Origin: Piromyces finnis
Taxonomy: Eukaryota; Neocallimastigomycota; Neocallimastigomycetes; Neocallimastigales; Neocallimastigaceae
Assembly (NCBI GenBank): GCA_002104945.1
Contig: MCFH01000009.1
Location: 1,132,501 to 1,196,500, forward strand
Length of the DNA stretch: 64,000 bases
Direction: 5' to 3'
Part shown: positions 1 to 13,480 of the stretch, in pieces
Layout of the letters: the number at the start of each line of letters is the position of its first letter
Position numbering within the stretch: position 1 is the first letter of the stretch
Translations under genes and position numbers: made by a program
Notes under the pieces: generated by a model
What the model saw: only the letters and a program-made list of their open reading frames with translations
Told to the model about the DNA's origin: nothing
The model's database searches: none

Positions 1-1259
1 TTTTTTTTTTTTTTTTGATATGTTATTTACTTATATATTCTATGCTAAATTTACATATAAAACTTGTGATTAATAAATAAATTTAATTAATAATATTATT
101 TTTAATTAATTAATGTTTTTACTCTAACTTACTAAATCTATAAAATAAAAAAAAAAAAAATTAAATATTCAAATCTATAAAATAAAAAAAAAAAAAAACA
201 AGAAACTAATTTGAATAAAGGTTTAAAGATTCTTATTGATTTAAAAAAATAGAAATAAAAAAAACTTGACTTTAAAAAATATATATATGATACTATATTT
301 TCAGAATAATGTTTATTAATCAAGAAAACAAGAAAACAAGAAATCAAAAATAATTAGATTAATGTTAAATTTTTGTTTTAATTACTTTTTTTTTATTTAT
401 TCTTATTTTTACTATGAAAAACATATTGTGATTTTTCGAAATTTGTTTTTAAATTTTAAGAGTATTATATATTAATTATTATATATTAATTTTAAAGTAC
501 AATTTTTTTTATAATGAATATGGACATTATTTATTTATAAGCATAAACTAGGTAATAATGATGACAATACATTATAATACATTATATTGGATATATTTAA
601 AAATAATTATGTTAAGGATAATTTATAATTATTAATTACTTGAAAATATTTAAAATCATATTTAAATCAACTTCTAAATAATTATGTTAAGGATAATTTA
701 TAATTATTAATTATTTGAAAAATATTAAGAAAATAAGAATAATATTCTTTGTAAAACATAATTTAAATATACGCCACAACTATAATTTCTTGTGTGAAAC
801 TTTGTACAAAATAAATTTTTGAAATTGATTTTATATTTTTTATAATTTTCATTAAATATACATGAAATTATTTATATTTACTCATTATTGATTAGATATA
901 TTTTAATTTTAATTAGAGCTAATAATCAAGAAACTTAAATTTAAAAATTCTTTGAACCAAAATATATCAAATACAATTATAACTTAATTTATATTTATAT
1001 TGAATTTTATAATAATTTATATTGAAATTAATATGAAATTTATTTTAATCAAACAATTAGATATATTTTAATTTATTTTAATTGATTTTAAAATCTCAAA
1101 AATTTTTAGTAGATTTTAAAAGTATCAAAGAATAAATTGCATATATAAAGAAAATTATTACCTCTTCTTTTTTTTTAATATACATATTTTTTTAGTAAAA
1201 AAAAATAAATTTAAAATACCATTATATTTAATATTGTTTTAAGTAATAATATAAATTAA
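1..1259. other. AT-rich 5' flank, no gene seen
   Basis: No exon with family motifs is visible on either strand. The stretch is dominated by A/T homopolymers. A near-perfect direct repeat of about 48 bp occurs at 601 and again at 676. The last part, next to the ATG at 1260, presumably carries the promoter of the first CotH gene, but no specific element can be named. Confidence 0.6.
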
Positions 1260-3098
1260 ATGTTTAAAATTATATTTATATTTGCACTTTTAATATCTTT
1301 TGCATTTGCTGATGTAAAGGATTACCTCAAATCAACAAATAGAACTTTTAATGAAATAGAAGGAAAAGTTCCAAAGCTTTCTATTGAAATAGACCCAAAA
1401 GAATATGAAAAGTTATTAAGTATTGCACAAATTAATCAATATGAAGATATTATCTATGGCTGTAACGGAAGTGCAGCATGTCTTGAAGAATTTGAAACTA
1501 AAGCCACTTTAACTTATGAACTCCATGGGTAATTAAAAAATATATATAATATAATATAATTAAAAATTATAATATTTATTATATAATCAAATAATTAATA
1601 ATTTATACATAATCTATAAAATAAAATAATAAAGGTGAAAAGAAAGTTTTTAAGAAAGTTACTTTTAAGGCTGGTGGTAACTTTAGTAGAGCTCATGATA
1701 GAGTTGTTTTTTAACTTAAAATTAAAGGGTGATGATTTATTACTTGGCCGTAAACATATTCGTGTTAGATCAGATGCTGAAGATAATACACATATGAAAT
1801 CTAAAATTGCTTACGATTTATTAAACAAATGGAATATACCATCTATTCAAGAAACTTATTGTGAATTATATATCAATGAAGAATATTTTGGATTATATTT
1901 CCTTTTAGATACTATTAAATCTAACTGGATTATAAAAACATATAATCTTCCAACTGATGAAGAAGTTGAAACTTTATTTTACTGTAAAAATACTCACACT
2001 AGATTTATCAATGGAGATGAATGTTATAATGATAATGATAAAACTGCTAACTACACTAAACCATTTGAAAATTTTATAGAAAAAATTAAAGCTTCAGAAT
2101 CTATTGATGATATTAAAAAATTCATGAATATTGATTTACTAATGAAGAATCTTGCTATTGAATTTTTATTTGGATCTCATGATCATTTTATTCTTACTGG
2201 TCATAATTTCTATATGTATCAAAGAAAAGATGGTATTTGGGATATGATTTTAGTTGACTTTGATTCTGATTTAGGTAGTTCCTTATATGCATACTTCTTA
2301 TATGCATTAAAAATAAATATCGATGAATATGGTTACAGATTAAAATTAGAAGATATGTTACGCTCAGAAAATAGACTCATAGACATTGTTTACACAAAAG
2401 ATAAAACTGCATTCAAGAAAGCTCTTCGTGAAATTATGATTACTGGTTTTAATCCAGATGCTCTTTTCAAGCGTATTGAAGAACTTAAGGAATTTATTGC
2501 TCCATACGTCAAAAAAACTACTACTCCAAGACCTGATGGTCGTTTACCAGGTGTTATTAATTTTAAGGGTTCTAATAATCATCATACGTATGAAGATTTT
2601 GAAGCCGTCTCTAGACTTGAAAATACTAGTCCAGTAGTTCCATCTCTTAAATCTTGGATTAAAAATAGATTTGAATTTGCATGTGAAGAATATGGACTTG
2701 ACAAGGAAGAAATTTTAAGAGAAGCCGCTAAATTCCGTGGTGAAATATTAGATGAACCTGAAAACGAAAAAGAGGATTTATTTCAAAATAATGAAGTAGA
2801 AATTGATAATGAAAGTAGAATTTCTGTTTCAATTGAAGAAATAACTGAAACTGAAAATGATGATTTAGAAAATGAATATTTAGACGACAAAGAAATGGAA
2901 GTTACTGGAGAAATAGATGATTTAGAAAATGAATATTTAGACGACAAAGAAATGGAAGTTACTGGAGAAATAGAAAATGCTGAAGATTTGGATGATGAAG
3001 AATATGATGATTTAGAGAACACTGAAGAAGACGAAGAAGTGGAAATAGAAATTAATGAAGAAATAGAAGATGCTGAAGATTCGGCTGATGAAGAATAA
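1260..3098 (+). pseudogene. CotH-family secreted protein, copy 1, reading frame disturbed
   Basis: Exon 1 (1260-1528) encodes a signal peptide with probable cleavage after FAFA, then a segment closely matching the second copy at 4205. Exon 2 runs to 3098 and carries the CotH core: HNFYMYQ, a DFDSDLG acidic motif like the metal-binding DFD of CotH kinases, and an acidic C-terminal tail. Relative to copy 2 there is one extra base at the exon 2 junction (about 1636) and another in the T-run at 1709-1714. Joining 1528 to 1635 gives an immediate TGA. Joining 1528 to a second AG at 1641-1642 restores one frame of 574 residues, but about 23 residues of the conserved N-terminal core are then read out of frame. 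It is therefore a decaying copy, a gene rescued by a cryptic splice site, or an assembly with homopolymer errors. Bacterial CotH is a spore-coat protein kinase; the role of fungal family members is less certain. No dockerin is seen. Confidence 0.6.
2859..2972 (+). repeat. 57-bp tandem duplication in the CotH acidic tail
   Basis: Two adjacent copies of a 57-bp unit (2859-2915 and 2916-2972) look identical. They encode a 19-residue acidic unit beginning DDLENEYLDD. The unit length is a multiple of three, so the frame is kept. Confidence 0.85.
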
Positions 3099-4050
3099 AA
3101 AGTGATTAATTTTTTAAATAAAAATTATTTAATTATGAAATAAATTTATTAAATAAGGAATTAAAAGAAATATTGAATATTTATAATAACATTTAATAAA
3201 AATTTATGAAGAATTAAAAGAAATTTCAAATATAATTATAATAATATTTAATAAATAAATAAATAAAAATTAAAATAATATATAAGATACAAAATGATGT
3301 GTTTTTATCCTTTTTTGTTTTTAAACTTGCTCTGTTTTTTATGTTAACTAATATATATGTAATCAAACAAGTAATATTATGTGTTTTTAATTATTTTTAT
3401 TTTTTCTTTAGAATTAATTTATTATATAATTTTTATTTTTAAAAATGTTATATTTTTTATGTTAACCAATGTATATGTAACAATTATATGTAATCAAATC
3501 AAATAAATAACATAAATCTAAGTAAATTATTCATAAATTAACCGTTTATTTCTTAAATTGTAATTTCAAAGAGTTATTCATTATGTATTTTTAATTATTT
3601 TATTCTTTATTAAAAATTAATTTATTATACAATAAATTTATATATTAATATAATTTTTCCTATATTTGATATATTTTTTTATTTCCATTTTATAACAACA
3701 ATATTCTTTTTTAAATATTATATTAAATTTTTAGTACAAAAGCTCTCCTTTATTAAAAATTTTGTAATACATTAAAAAGCATTATAATAGATAATTACGG
3801 CAAAAAAAATAATAAATAAATTACAAAGATAAATTAAAATCTATAATAAAAGTTAAAGAACTAATTTTAAATATATCAATTGTTTATTCAAATTAAATTA
3901 ATAAACATAAAATTAAAAATATGTAATGTATTCATATTACATAACTTATAAGCTCCTTAGTTATCATAAAAAAATATTAAATCAACTATTAAAAGTATTT
4001 CTTTTTTTTTTTAATTTATATATATTTTGATCTTTTTAAAAATTAAGGGG

Positions 4051-4086
<36 letters not shown>

Positions 4087-4204
4087 GGAAATTCTTATTT
4101 AAACAGAAGAAATCACCATTAAAAGTTTCAATAATTAAAAAAAAAAAGAAAAAATAATAAAAAAAAGTTAAAATAAAAAATTAAAACTAAAATAAATATT
4201 TAAA
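3099..4204. other. Spacer between tandem CotH genes
   Basis: No gene is seen. It holds loosely repeated blocks (for example two versions of a TATGTTAAC(T/C)AAT block near 3340 and 3460) and a poly(T) run of about 29 at 4058-4086 followed by GGAAA. The promoter of the second CotH gene should lie in the last few hundred bases. Confidence 0.6.
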
Positions 4205-5869
4205 ATGATAAAAATAACAATTTTATTTACTTTATTTATTTCAATAGTGTTTGCTGATTTAACAGACTATTTAAAATCAACAAAAAGAACCTTCAATGAA
4301 ATAGAAGGTAAAGTTCCAAGGATAACTGTAGAATTAAGTCCATTAGAATATGAAAGCTTAGTTAACATTACTCAGATAGAACAAGTTAAAGATATCATCA
4401 TTGGTTGTAACGGTGATGCATCATGTCTTGAAGATTTTGAAACCAAAGTTAAATTAACCTATGAACTTAATGGGTATTTATTTTTAATAAATATAATATA
4501 GAGAATTTATTATAAATAAAGTAATAGTAATGATTATATTGATTATTCACTAATAAATATATTAAAATTTTTAAATATGTATATATATTTTTAAATGAAA
4601 AGGGAAAAGAAAATATTTAAAAAGGTTACTTTTAAAACTGGTGGTAAATATAGTAGAGCTCATGATAAAGTTGGTTTTAATTTGAAATTAAATGGTGATG
4701 ATCTCTTATTTGATCGTAAGCAAATTCGTCTTAGAGCAGATCCTAATGATTATACACATATGAGATCAAAAATTGCATATGATTTATTAAACATCTGGAA
4801 TATACCATCTGAACAAGAAAACTATTGTGAATTATATATTAATGATGAATATTTTGGTTTATATTTTATAAAAGATACTGTTAAAAGTAACTGGATTAAG
4901 AAAACTTATAATCTTCCAGCTGATAAAGAAATTGAAACACTTTATTACTGTAATAGTAAAGCTAAATTAAATATAGGTGATCAATGCCTAAATCAAAATG
5001 ATAAAACTTCAAATTACACTGAACCATTTGAAGAATTACTTGAAAGAATTCAAGTTTCAGAATCAATTGAAGACATTGAAAAATTTATGAATGTTGATTT
5101 ATTAATGAAAAACTTCGCTATCGAATTTTTATTCGGATCTCATGATCATTTCATTATTTCTGGTCATAATTACTTTATGTATCAAAGAGAAGATAGTATT
5201 TGGGATATGATTTTAGTTGATTTTGACTCAGAATTTGGTAGTGGTATAGGCACTTACTTTAAATATGTTTTACATAAAGATGTTGAAAATTATGGTTACA
5301 AATTATCAATGGAAGATATGAGACATATGAAAAATATAGAAAATAGAATTTTTGATATTACTTATTCCAAAGATAAAACTGCATTCAAGAAAGCTCTTCG
5401 TGAAATTATGATTACTGGTTTTAATCCAGATGCTCTTTTCAAGCGTATTGAAGAACTTAAGGCATTTATTGCTCCATACGTCAAAAAAGCAACTACTCCA
5501 AGACCTGATGGTCGTTTACCAGGTGTTATTAACTTAGCAGGTGATGATACCACTCATACTTACGAAGATTTTGATGTTGTTTCCGTCATTGAAAACAATG
5601 ACGAAACGGTCCCATCTCTTAAGTCTTGGATTCAAAATAGATTTGAATTTGCTTGTGAAGAATACGGATTCGATAAGAAAGAAATTTTAAAAGAAGCCGC
5701 TAAATTCCGTGGTGAAAAATTAGATGAAAGTGAACAAGAAACTTCTTCATCTGAAGAAGAGGTTGAAGTATCATCTAGTGAAGAAACTGATGATTCATCA
5801 AATGAAGAAACTGATAATGAAATAAAAAAATGTAATAAGAATAAAAAGAACTGTAATAAAAAAATGTAA
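4205..5869 (+). CDS. CotH-family secreted protein, copy 2 (intact)
   Basis: Two exons, 4205-4473 and 4603-5869, join through a GT-AG intron in phase 2 and encode 511 residues. The N-terminus is a signal peptide (cleavage likely after SIVFA). The CotH core includes GSHDHFIISGHNYFMYQ and, shortly after, DMILVDFDSEFG; the aspartates fit the catalytic and metal-binding positions of CotH-type atypical kinases. The tail is rich in Ser and Glu and ends in a short Lys/Asn/Cys segment. There is no membrane segment after the signal peptide and no dockerin module, although dockerin-linked CotH proteins are known in anaerobic fungi. It is a tandem paralogue of the gene at 1260. The family call is firm; substrate and role are unknown. 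Confidence 0.85.
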
Positions 5870-6929
5870 TAGAAAAATAAAAAAAAATGAAATAGAAAAA
5901 TGTAATAAAAAATAAAAAAAATGTAATAGAAAAAAAAAAAAATATAATAGAAAAATAAAAAAATGAAATAAAAAAATAAAAAAAAAATCTTAAATGTAAA
6001 AAAAAAATTTTTTTTTTGGGAGGTTTCAATAATAATAATTTTAGAGAATGGAAAAAGCTTAATAAGTATTAAATCAAATAAAACATTTATAAAATATTAC
6101 AGCCAACAATGGCCAATGTTCAAAAAGTTTAGAGAAGGAACTATTATAAGCATCATTGTTAAGGAAAACAGTAAGATGTTAAGGAAAACAGTAAGAGGAT
6201 AATATGGATGATCATAATTTTTTTCTCCTGGCAAAATTTAATCTTGACTTCAGCCCTTAAAAATAAATTATTTTATTGATATAATATTTGAGTATTTTAA
6301 TAATAAATAATTTTTTAAAATGACTAATATTATTATTATTAAAATATTCAAAGTTCATATATGAATAATTTATACATTATTTTATAGTTATAATATGTTA
6401 TTTATATACTAATTATATAATATGTTTATATATTTTATTATATGTATAAATATAAAAATATTATATATTCGTATTTTATTCATTCATATATTATTATTAG
6501 AGTTACATTTCATTGTAATACTGATTGTATTACATTACTTTTATATATTAAATATATTATAAAATATATTTATAATAAAATAAATATTCACATATATTCA
6601 CAATTGGTGTAATAATTAATAGTGAAAATATAAATAATTCATTGAAAAATTGAAATTGTAATATAGGAGGAATTTTAACAATATATTAAATAATTACATA
6701 AAAGAAACATATATCAATGTGTTTGACACGTGATTATCATTAAAATCAATTTTATATATTTCTCTTTTTTTTTTTTTTTTTATTTTATAAAGTTTTTTCT
6801 ATATTATTATTGGAAAGGTGTAAAAATAATTAAAGAATCTTCATATTTAATTTATATATTAAATTATTTTTTGAAATAATACTTTAACATAAAAAATTAT
6901 TTTGAAGTAAATTTAAGAATGAATAAAAG
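5870..6929. other. AT-rich spacer with A-rich degenerate repeats
   Basis: From the CotH stop to about 5990 the sequence is a degenerate repeat of short units around AAATGTAATAG and AAATAAA that continues the composition of the Lys/Asn-coding tail. A 20-bp tandem duplication (GTTAAGGAAAACAGTAAGAT-like) lies at 6158-6197. The rest is AT-rich with no visible exon, and precedes the start codon at 6930. Confidence 0.6.
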
Positions 6930-9900
6930 ATGAATTTACCAGATTTAGATTATTTGAGACAAAAAGTACTCAATTCTAAAAAAAGAAAAAAAAGCTCTAA
7001 TGTTCTAAAAGAGAAAGTTGAAGAAAAAGAAGAAGGTGAAATTGAAGAAAGGGAAGAAGGTGAAATAACAGATGATGAATTAGAATATAATAGCAGAGTG
7101 GAAATAAATTCAAGCTTTAATAAATATAATTATGACAATTGCAGAGGTTTTTTAAAAAATAATAATAAATATATAATTCTCAAATAATAATAATAATAAT
7201 AATAATGGAAATATTAATAGAATTTATTTTTATATTATAATATTAAACATTAAATAAATAATTAAAACTTAAAAATTAACTGTTTTAGACAAGTATTATT
7301 ATTTATAAAATTTATATTATATATATTATAAAATATTTATTTTATATATTAATTTATACAATACAATATTTTTTTATAAAGTTTTAATTCAAACTATATA
7401 TTTAATAAAGAAAATATAAATGGATATAATAAATATAATGAGCCATTAAACTATTATTATGAAAACAATAATAATAATAATAATAATCATTCTAGTCCAT
7501 CATTTAATCCATCTACATCTCAGCATATTTTCCCTTTTCCACCGCAACAAACTCATCAAATTAATAATATGTTCCCAACACAAGATATTCAAAAATCATC
7601 ATTACAAATTATGCAGTCTAATTCATTATCTTCTGTACAAAATGTATTAAATGTTCAAAGTCCAAATACGTTTAATCATCCTTCATTAATTCAATCTTCA
7701 AATCAAATGTCTCTACCTCAAATACAACTTCAAATACAACCTCAAATACAACCTCAAATACAGCCTCAAATACAACCTCAAATACAACCTCAAATACAAA
7801 CTCAAATTCAACCTCAAATTCAACCTCAAATACAACCTCAAATACAACCTCGTATACAACCTCGTATACAACCTCGAATACAACCTCAAATGCAACCTCA
7901 AATAGCATTAAATGAATTACCACCAAATCAAGTAACATCCAATTTTATAGCACCACCTCCACAAGTTCCACCACCTCAGATACCACCTCCACCAATGCCA
8001 CTTCCACAAATATTAAATCAACAAATGCAACTTCCACAAATGCAATCTCAACAAGTCCAGTTTTCTCCACAAATTCAACAGAATCAAATGTCCCCAATAC
8101 AACACAATAGCAAAAGTACAAATCAACCTAATTTAGCTAATCAATCAAATTTAATACAACAATCTCAGCAATCCATCCCAATACAACAATTCGATTCCGT
8201 TCAACAAAAGTATCAATTAAATAATGCTGTTTCAATTAATAATGATCAAGATCAAAATAATATATCTAATTCAAATAATCTTCAAAATTTTAGGCAAATT
8301 CAAATATCACAATTTCAGTCTTCTTCAGTAATGAATTCTTCAAATATAATACCAAATGATATGAATTTAATTTCAACAAATATTCATATCAATCCTAAAC
8401 AATTTAAAAATTCACGATTTATAACTGATGATATAAACGAAGATTCATTAAGTAATTTACAGAAAAATAATTTTATTTTTAATAATAATAATAATAATAA
8501 TAATAATGATAATAATAATAATAATAGTCAAATTTTAAATGATGATCAAATTCAAAATAACAATAACGATAATAGTAATAGTAATAATAATGTAAATGAA
8601 AGTAATAAGTATATGAATTATGATAGTAGCTTATGTAATAATGAAAATGACTTGTCACAAGATGATGATAGTAGTTCAGAAGGTAAAATATAATATATTA
8701 TTAATAAACATTGTTTAATAATTCAAATTTTAAATATATTATTTTTAAATTAATATTCATAATAGAAAATATAAAAAATGAAATTTTATTTCTTTTATCT
8801 AGTATGGTTCAACAAGGAATTGATCCAAAAGAATTAAAAAGTCACGACATCCCAGAAATTCTTATTGATAATTATATCAAAATAAAAGATGATTATAATA
8901 AAAATAATATTATAAACCAAAATGACTTAAATGAGAATAATGATGATAATGAAAGTAAAAATGAACTACAAAAAATATTAGATAATAATAAGAGTCATCA
9001 AATTGAAGAGGATGATGACTTATATAATGCTCTTTACAATGAAAGTGATGGTGATTCTGTGATGGATATGGAAATTGAAGATGAAGAAGAAAGAAATTCA
9101 TCCATTGTAGTAGTAAATAAAAATAATGTTTTAATGCAAAAAAAGCAAGTAATATCAAATACTTCAAAATATGATAATGATAACAATTCAACTACAGAAC
9201 AAATGAATTCAGATAAAAATAAGGAAAAAAATAAATTAAACAATAAAGAAAAAATTTTAGATAATAAAGATAATAAAATTTCATCTATAGAGAATTCATA
9301 TCTTAGTTCGCCTCTTACAAATTCATATGATAATAGCAGTGTAAATGTTTCAAAGGAATTAATTTCAGATTTAGAAACTAATTTGTATTCTAATTCTGGA
9401 TATTATAAAAATAACAAATATATAAACTCTAAATTTTCAAGATACCATTATATAAGATCAGAAGCTGTTAAGAATACAACTTCAAAGCCGTTTATACCTG
9501 ATACTGGACCAATTAAATGTATTATTGATATAAGCGATTCTGAAGAAAGTTCAGAAGACGAAAACACCTCACTTAACAAAAAAAATGAGGCTCCTCAATT
9601 TAAACAATTAAGTATAGATAAACAAAAACGATTATTAATTTTAGAAAAGAAAAAACAAGAAATGATGAGAAAAATAGCTACAATGGAAAATTTAAAAGCA
9701 AAGAAAAAAAATATATCTAAAGTATCTAAGAATCAAAAAGTCAAAAATAATAATATTTTAAAAGAAAAAAATGGAAGTAATGAAACAATAACACAAAACA
9801 ACAATAATTCAATGGTATCGGAAATTAATAATAATAGAAAAAAAGATTGCATTTCAAATGTAAAAATACCAACAAATAATAATAATGATGATGATGAAAA

Positions 9901-12900
9901 GAATAATAATAATAATAATAATTTTATTCTAAGGAAAATAATGGATAATGTTATTGATAATGAGGATTTAGATATTTTAAATAAAGCTTTAAAAAAGAAA
10001 GAAACTGAAATAAAAATATTAGAAACAGATAAAAAAGAACTAGAAATTGAACAAATGAAAATCCAAGAAAAATTAAAAGAAATCGAAAAAATAACAAATG
10101 ATACTAAAAGTAAAATTGATAATTATTTAAATCAAATTAAAATTTGTGAAAGTTTATTAGAAAAAAATAAGCAGCTTTTCCAAGAATTTAATAATAAATC
10201 AATAGAAATGAAAAATAAGATAAATTTAAAATCAAAATTAATTAGTACAATTTTTAGTGATATAAAAGGATATAAAGAAAAAATTTTAAATAAAAATGGA
10301 AACGCATTATTGGACAATAATAAAGATAATAATAATGAAGAAAAAAAATTAAAATCTTCATTGGAAAAAGTTATTGATAAAGCAAGAATAGAAGAGAATG
10401 AAAATAAAAAATTAAATTCAAAAAAACGTATTCCTGAAACATCAATGCTTGACGAATCCATAATAAAAAGGAAAAAAATAAATGAACTATCATTATTTGA
10501 TGAATTAATAAAGACAGATAAATTATCAATTAATACTAAAATGATAAAAATGAATTCTGAAAATAAAGAAATTAATAAAAATAATAATACTATTGAATTT
10601 TTATTTAAAAATAGATTTAGTTTTGAAAATATAAATGATACATTAAAAATATTAAAGGAAATAAAACAAATAAAATATATTAAAGATAATGAAATATTTT
10701 CAAACATTCAATCAACTGAAACTTTTAAAAATAAGAAATCAGAGGTAAAAATTATAAAATTTTATATTAGAAATAATGTATTTTAAGATTTCAAATATCT
10801 AATGCTTTATAAATGTTTTTATAATATTAATAATAATTTATTCTATAGATGAAAGTTAATGAAATGTCAAAAAAGAAATTTAAGCCATATAAAAGTATAT
10901 TATCAGGATTAAAAACCACACATTATAAAAATTTATTAAATGAAAGCGATGATAATATAATAGATAAAAAAAAGATTAATCCATTTAAAACATTATGTAT
11001 GTACGAAACTCTTGGAGGACAATGTAAAGATTCATCATGTCAGTCACAACATTTACGTGATATTGAACTTTCAGGTAGCAATCAAGCCTTTCTATTGATA
11101 TATAATTAGTTAAACATATATTTATAATGTTATTTTCCATATGATTCAAATTAATTAATATTATTTTTTTTTATAAAACTTAAAAATTAACATAGATGAT
11201 GAATACTTATGTAAGCTATTGAAAATATATATAATAAATAACAATAATATAAATGATTTAAAGGAGAGTTTACAAAAGATGAGAAAAAATAACGAATCAA
11301 TAAGCACTTTAACTTCATTTTTAATATCAAAAATTAATAAAAAAGATAATTTATCTTTTGATATCAATGACATATCAAATGAAAATTCAATCAATACACT
11401 AAATGACGAGGTAAATAAAAATGTTGATGTCGAAGAAAAATATGATGATAAATTAAAAATTAATAATAGTATTAATTTGGGATTTTACAGTCTATTGGAA
11501 AAAGAGAAAATACAGCGAGATAGGTATTTCAATAAAGAAATTTCATCGAATGAGTATGAGAAATTATTAAATAAAAATAGTAAAGATGTTGAACTTTGGA
11601 TAAAATATGCAGTATCTTTATTACCACCAGAAATTAATAAAGAAAATATTGGAAAATTAAACACAAAATTTGATAAAGCATTAAACATTTTATCAAGAGC
11701 ATTGGATCAAAATAATGATTCTTCAGCAATCTGGAATTTATATATGGATTTATATGTTCATAGAGAAGATGCTGAAAGTATAAGAGAAATATTTGAACAA
11801 TTGATATTTATCATTCCTAGAGAACCTTGGTGTGGATGGTCATTTTTAAGTTGGGAGAAAATTTATCAAAATAAAATTATTATATTGAAAAAAATGCTTA
11901 ATAATTTTATTAAAATTAACGAAGGTAAGAAATAAAAATTCATTACTTTTAACATTAATATAAATATGTAATCTATATAAAATTGTTTATTAAAATTATT
12001 ATATTTGTTTTAAATAGATCAAAAAAAGCATTCTCATTTAATATTAGAAATTTTAATTCATATCATAAAAACAATTGATAATAAAAAGGGAAATAAAGAA
12101 GCAAGAAAATTTTTTATGAAAGTTTTAAGCTCTCATAATAATGAAACATTAATTAATTGTTTTGAGGAAAATAAGCATTCATCAGACAATGAACAAACTG
12201 AAACTGAAACCGAAATAACAAAAACATATTTATTTAAAATATTAAAGTCAAAAGATTTTTTATTATTATATTTAATGTTTATTCATTTCTACGAATACAA
12301 CAGTTTTCCAGAGGAAATTTTCTTTGCTGGAAGTAGAACTTATTTAATTCATGATGAGTTATTCACAATTAAATGGGGAGATTCAAAACCAAAGGAATTT
12401 GACAGATACATTAATATTTTTGAAAATTTATTAAATAAATGGCCAGTTAATGAGAAAATAGAAAATAATGAAGTTTATTTAGCAATATGGATAAACTTCA
12501 TGAATTTAGGAAAATTCTTCAATTTCGATAAATTAAATTCTAAAGTTTTAAAGCTTTTAGAAAATAAAAATGAAACTATTAAAGAAATTGTATTTTCTTT
12601 ACAAAAAGAACATAAATTTAAACAAGATATGGTAATAATATAAAATAGATATTATCCTAATTTAAAATTTATAATTAATAATTATATTATCATTACTTTC
12701 TTTACTGATAATAATTATATAAATGAAAAATTTTAAATATCATAATAGAACGCAGAAGAATTACATAATTATTTAAAATTACATCCAGACAACCCATCCT
12801 TATGGCTAAAGATGATTCAACACTTTATTAATAATAATGAAAGTGAAAAAGCAAATTTATGCATTATTGAATCTATAAAACAATATTTTAATTTTGTAAA

Positions 12901-13409
12901 AATTCAATGAATCTTATATTTTCATACAATCTAAATCTTTTTCCTTTTTAATTTGATATGTTTATAGTTTTAATCAAATACTCTTTTGATTAATATAAAT
13001 ATTTTAATTAAATTTTCAGAAAATATATTTTAGAGAAATTTAATTCCTTATTATATCTTTTATATATATATATTATATTGTATATATTTTTATATATTCT
13101 ATACAATCTTAGAATGAATATCAAAATACTTTCGAGAGTAATAATGAATCTGAATTGAAACTATCTTTAAATCTATATAAAAAATTATTGGGATTACCTT
13201 TACCATATGACATTATTTTACCATCTTTAAAAGATGAGTTTACTAAAATTATCAGATATTTACAAAACGATATAAATATCATATTTAATTATTTGATTTT
13301 CATATCATATAATAGAGATATAGAAGAAAATCCATTACAACAAACTATCAATGATTTAACCTATAATTTATTATTAAATAATTCAAAATTTTCAATATTT
13401 ATTAAGTAA

Positions 13410-13480
<71 letters not shown>

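Noticed and set aside
138-347. 69-codon minus-strand open frame near the window start
   Set aside because: Phe/Tyr/Ser-rich translation of poly(A)-rich DNA, with no recognisable domain or splice context.
1635-3098. Independent CotH gene starting at GTG 1635
   Set aside because: GTG is not a normal start in eukaryotes, and the position coincides with the splice acceptor matching copy 2.
7672-7938. Minus-strand open frames rich in Val-Phe-Glu or Leu-Arg repeats
   Set aside because: They are the antisense image of the QIQP-coding minisatellite in the ZFC3H1-like exon 2.
10132-10707. 191-codon minus-strand open frame
   Set aside because: It lies antisense to an Asn/Lys-rich coding exon; its Phe/Leu/Ser composition is what that exon gives in reverse.
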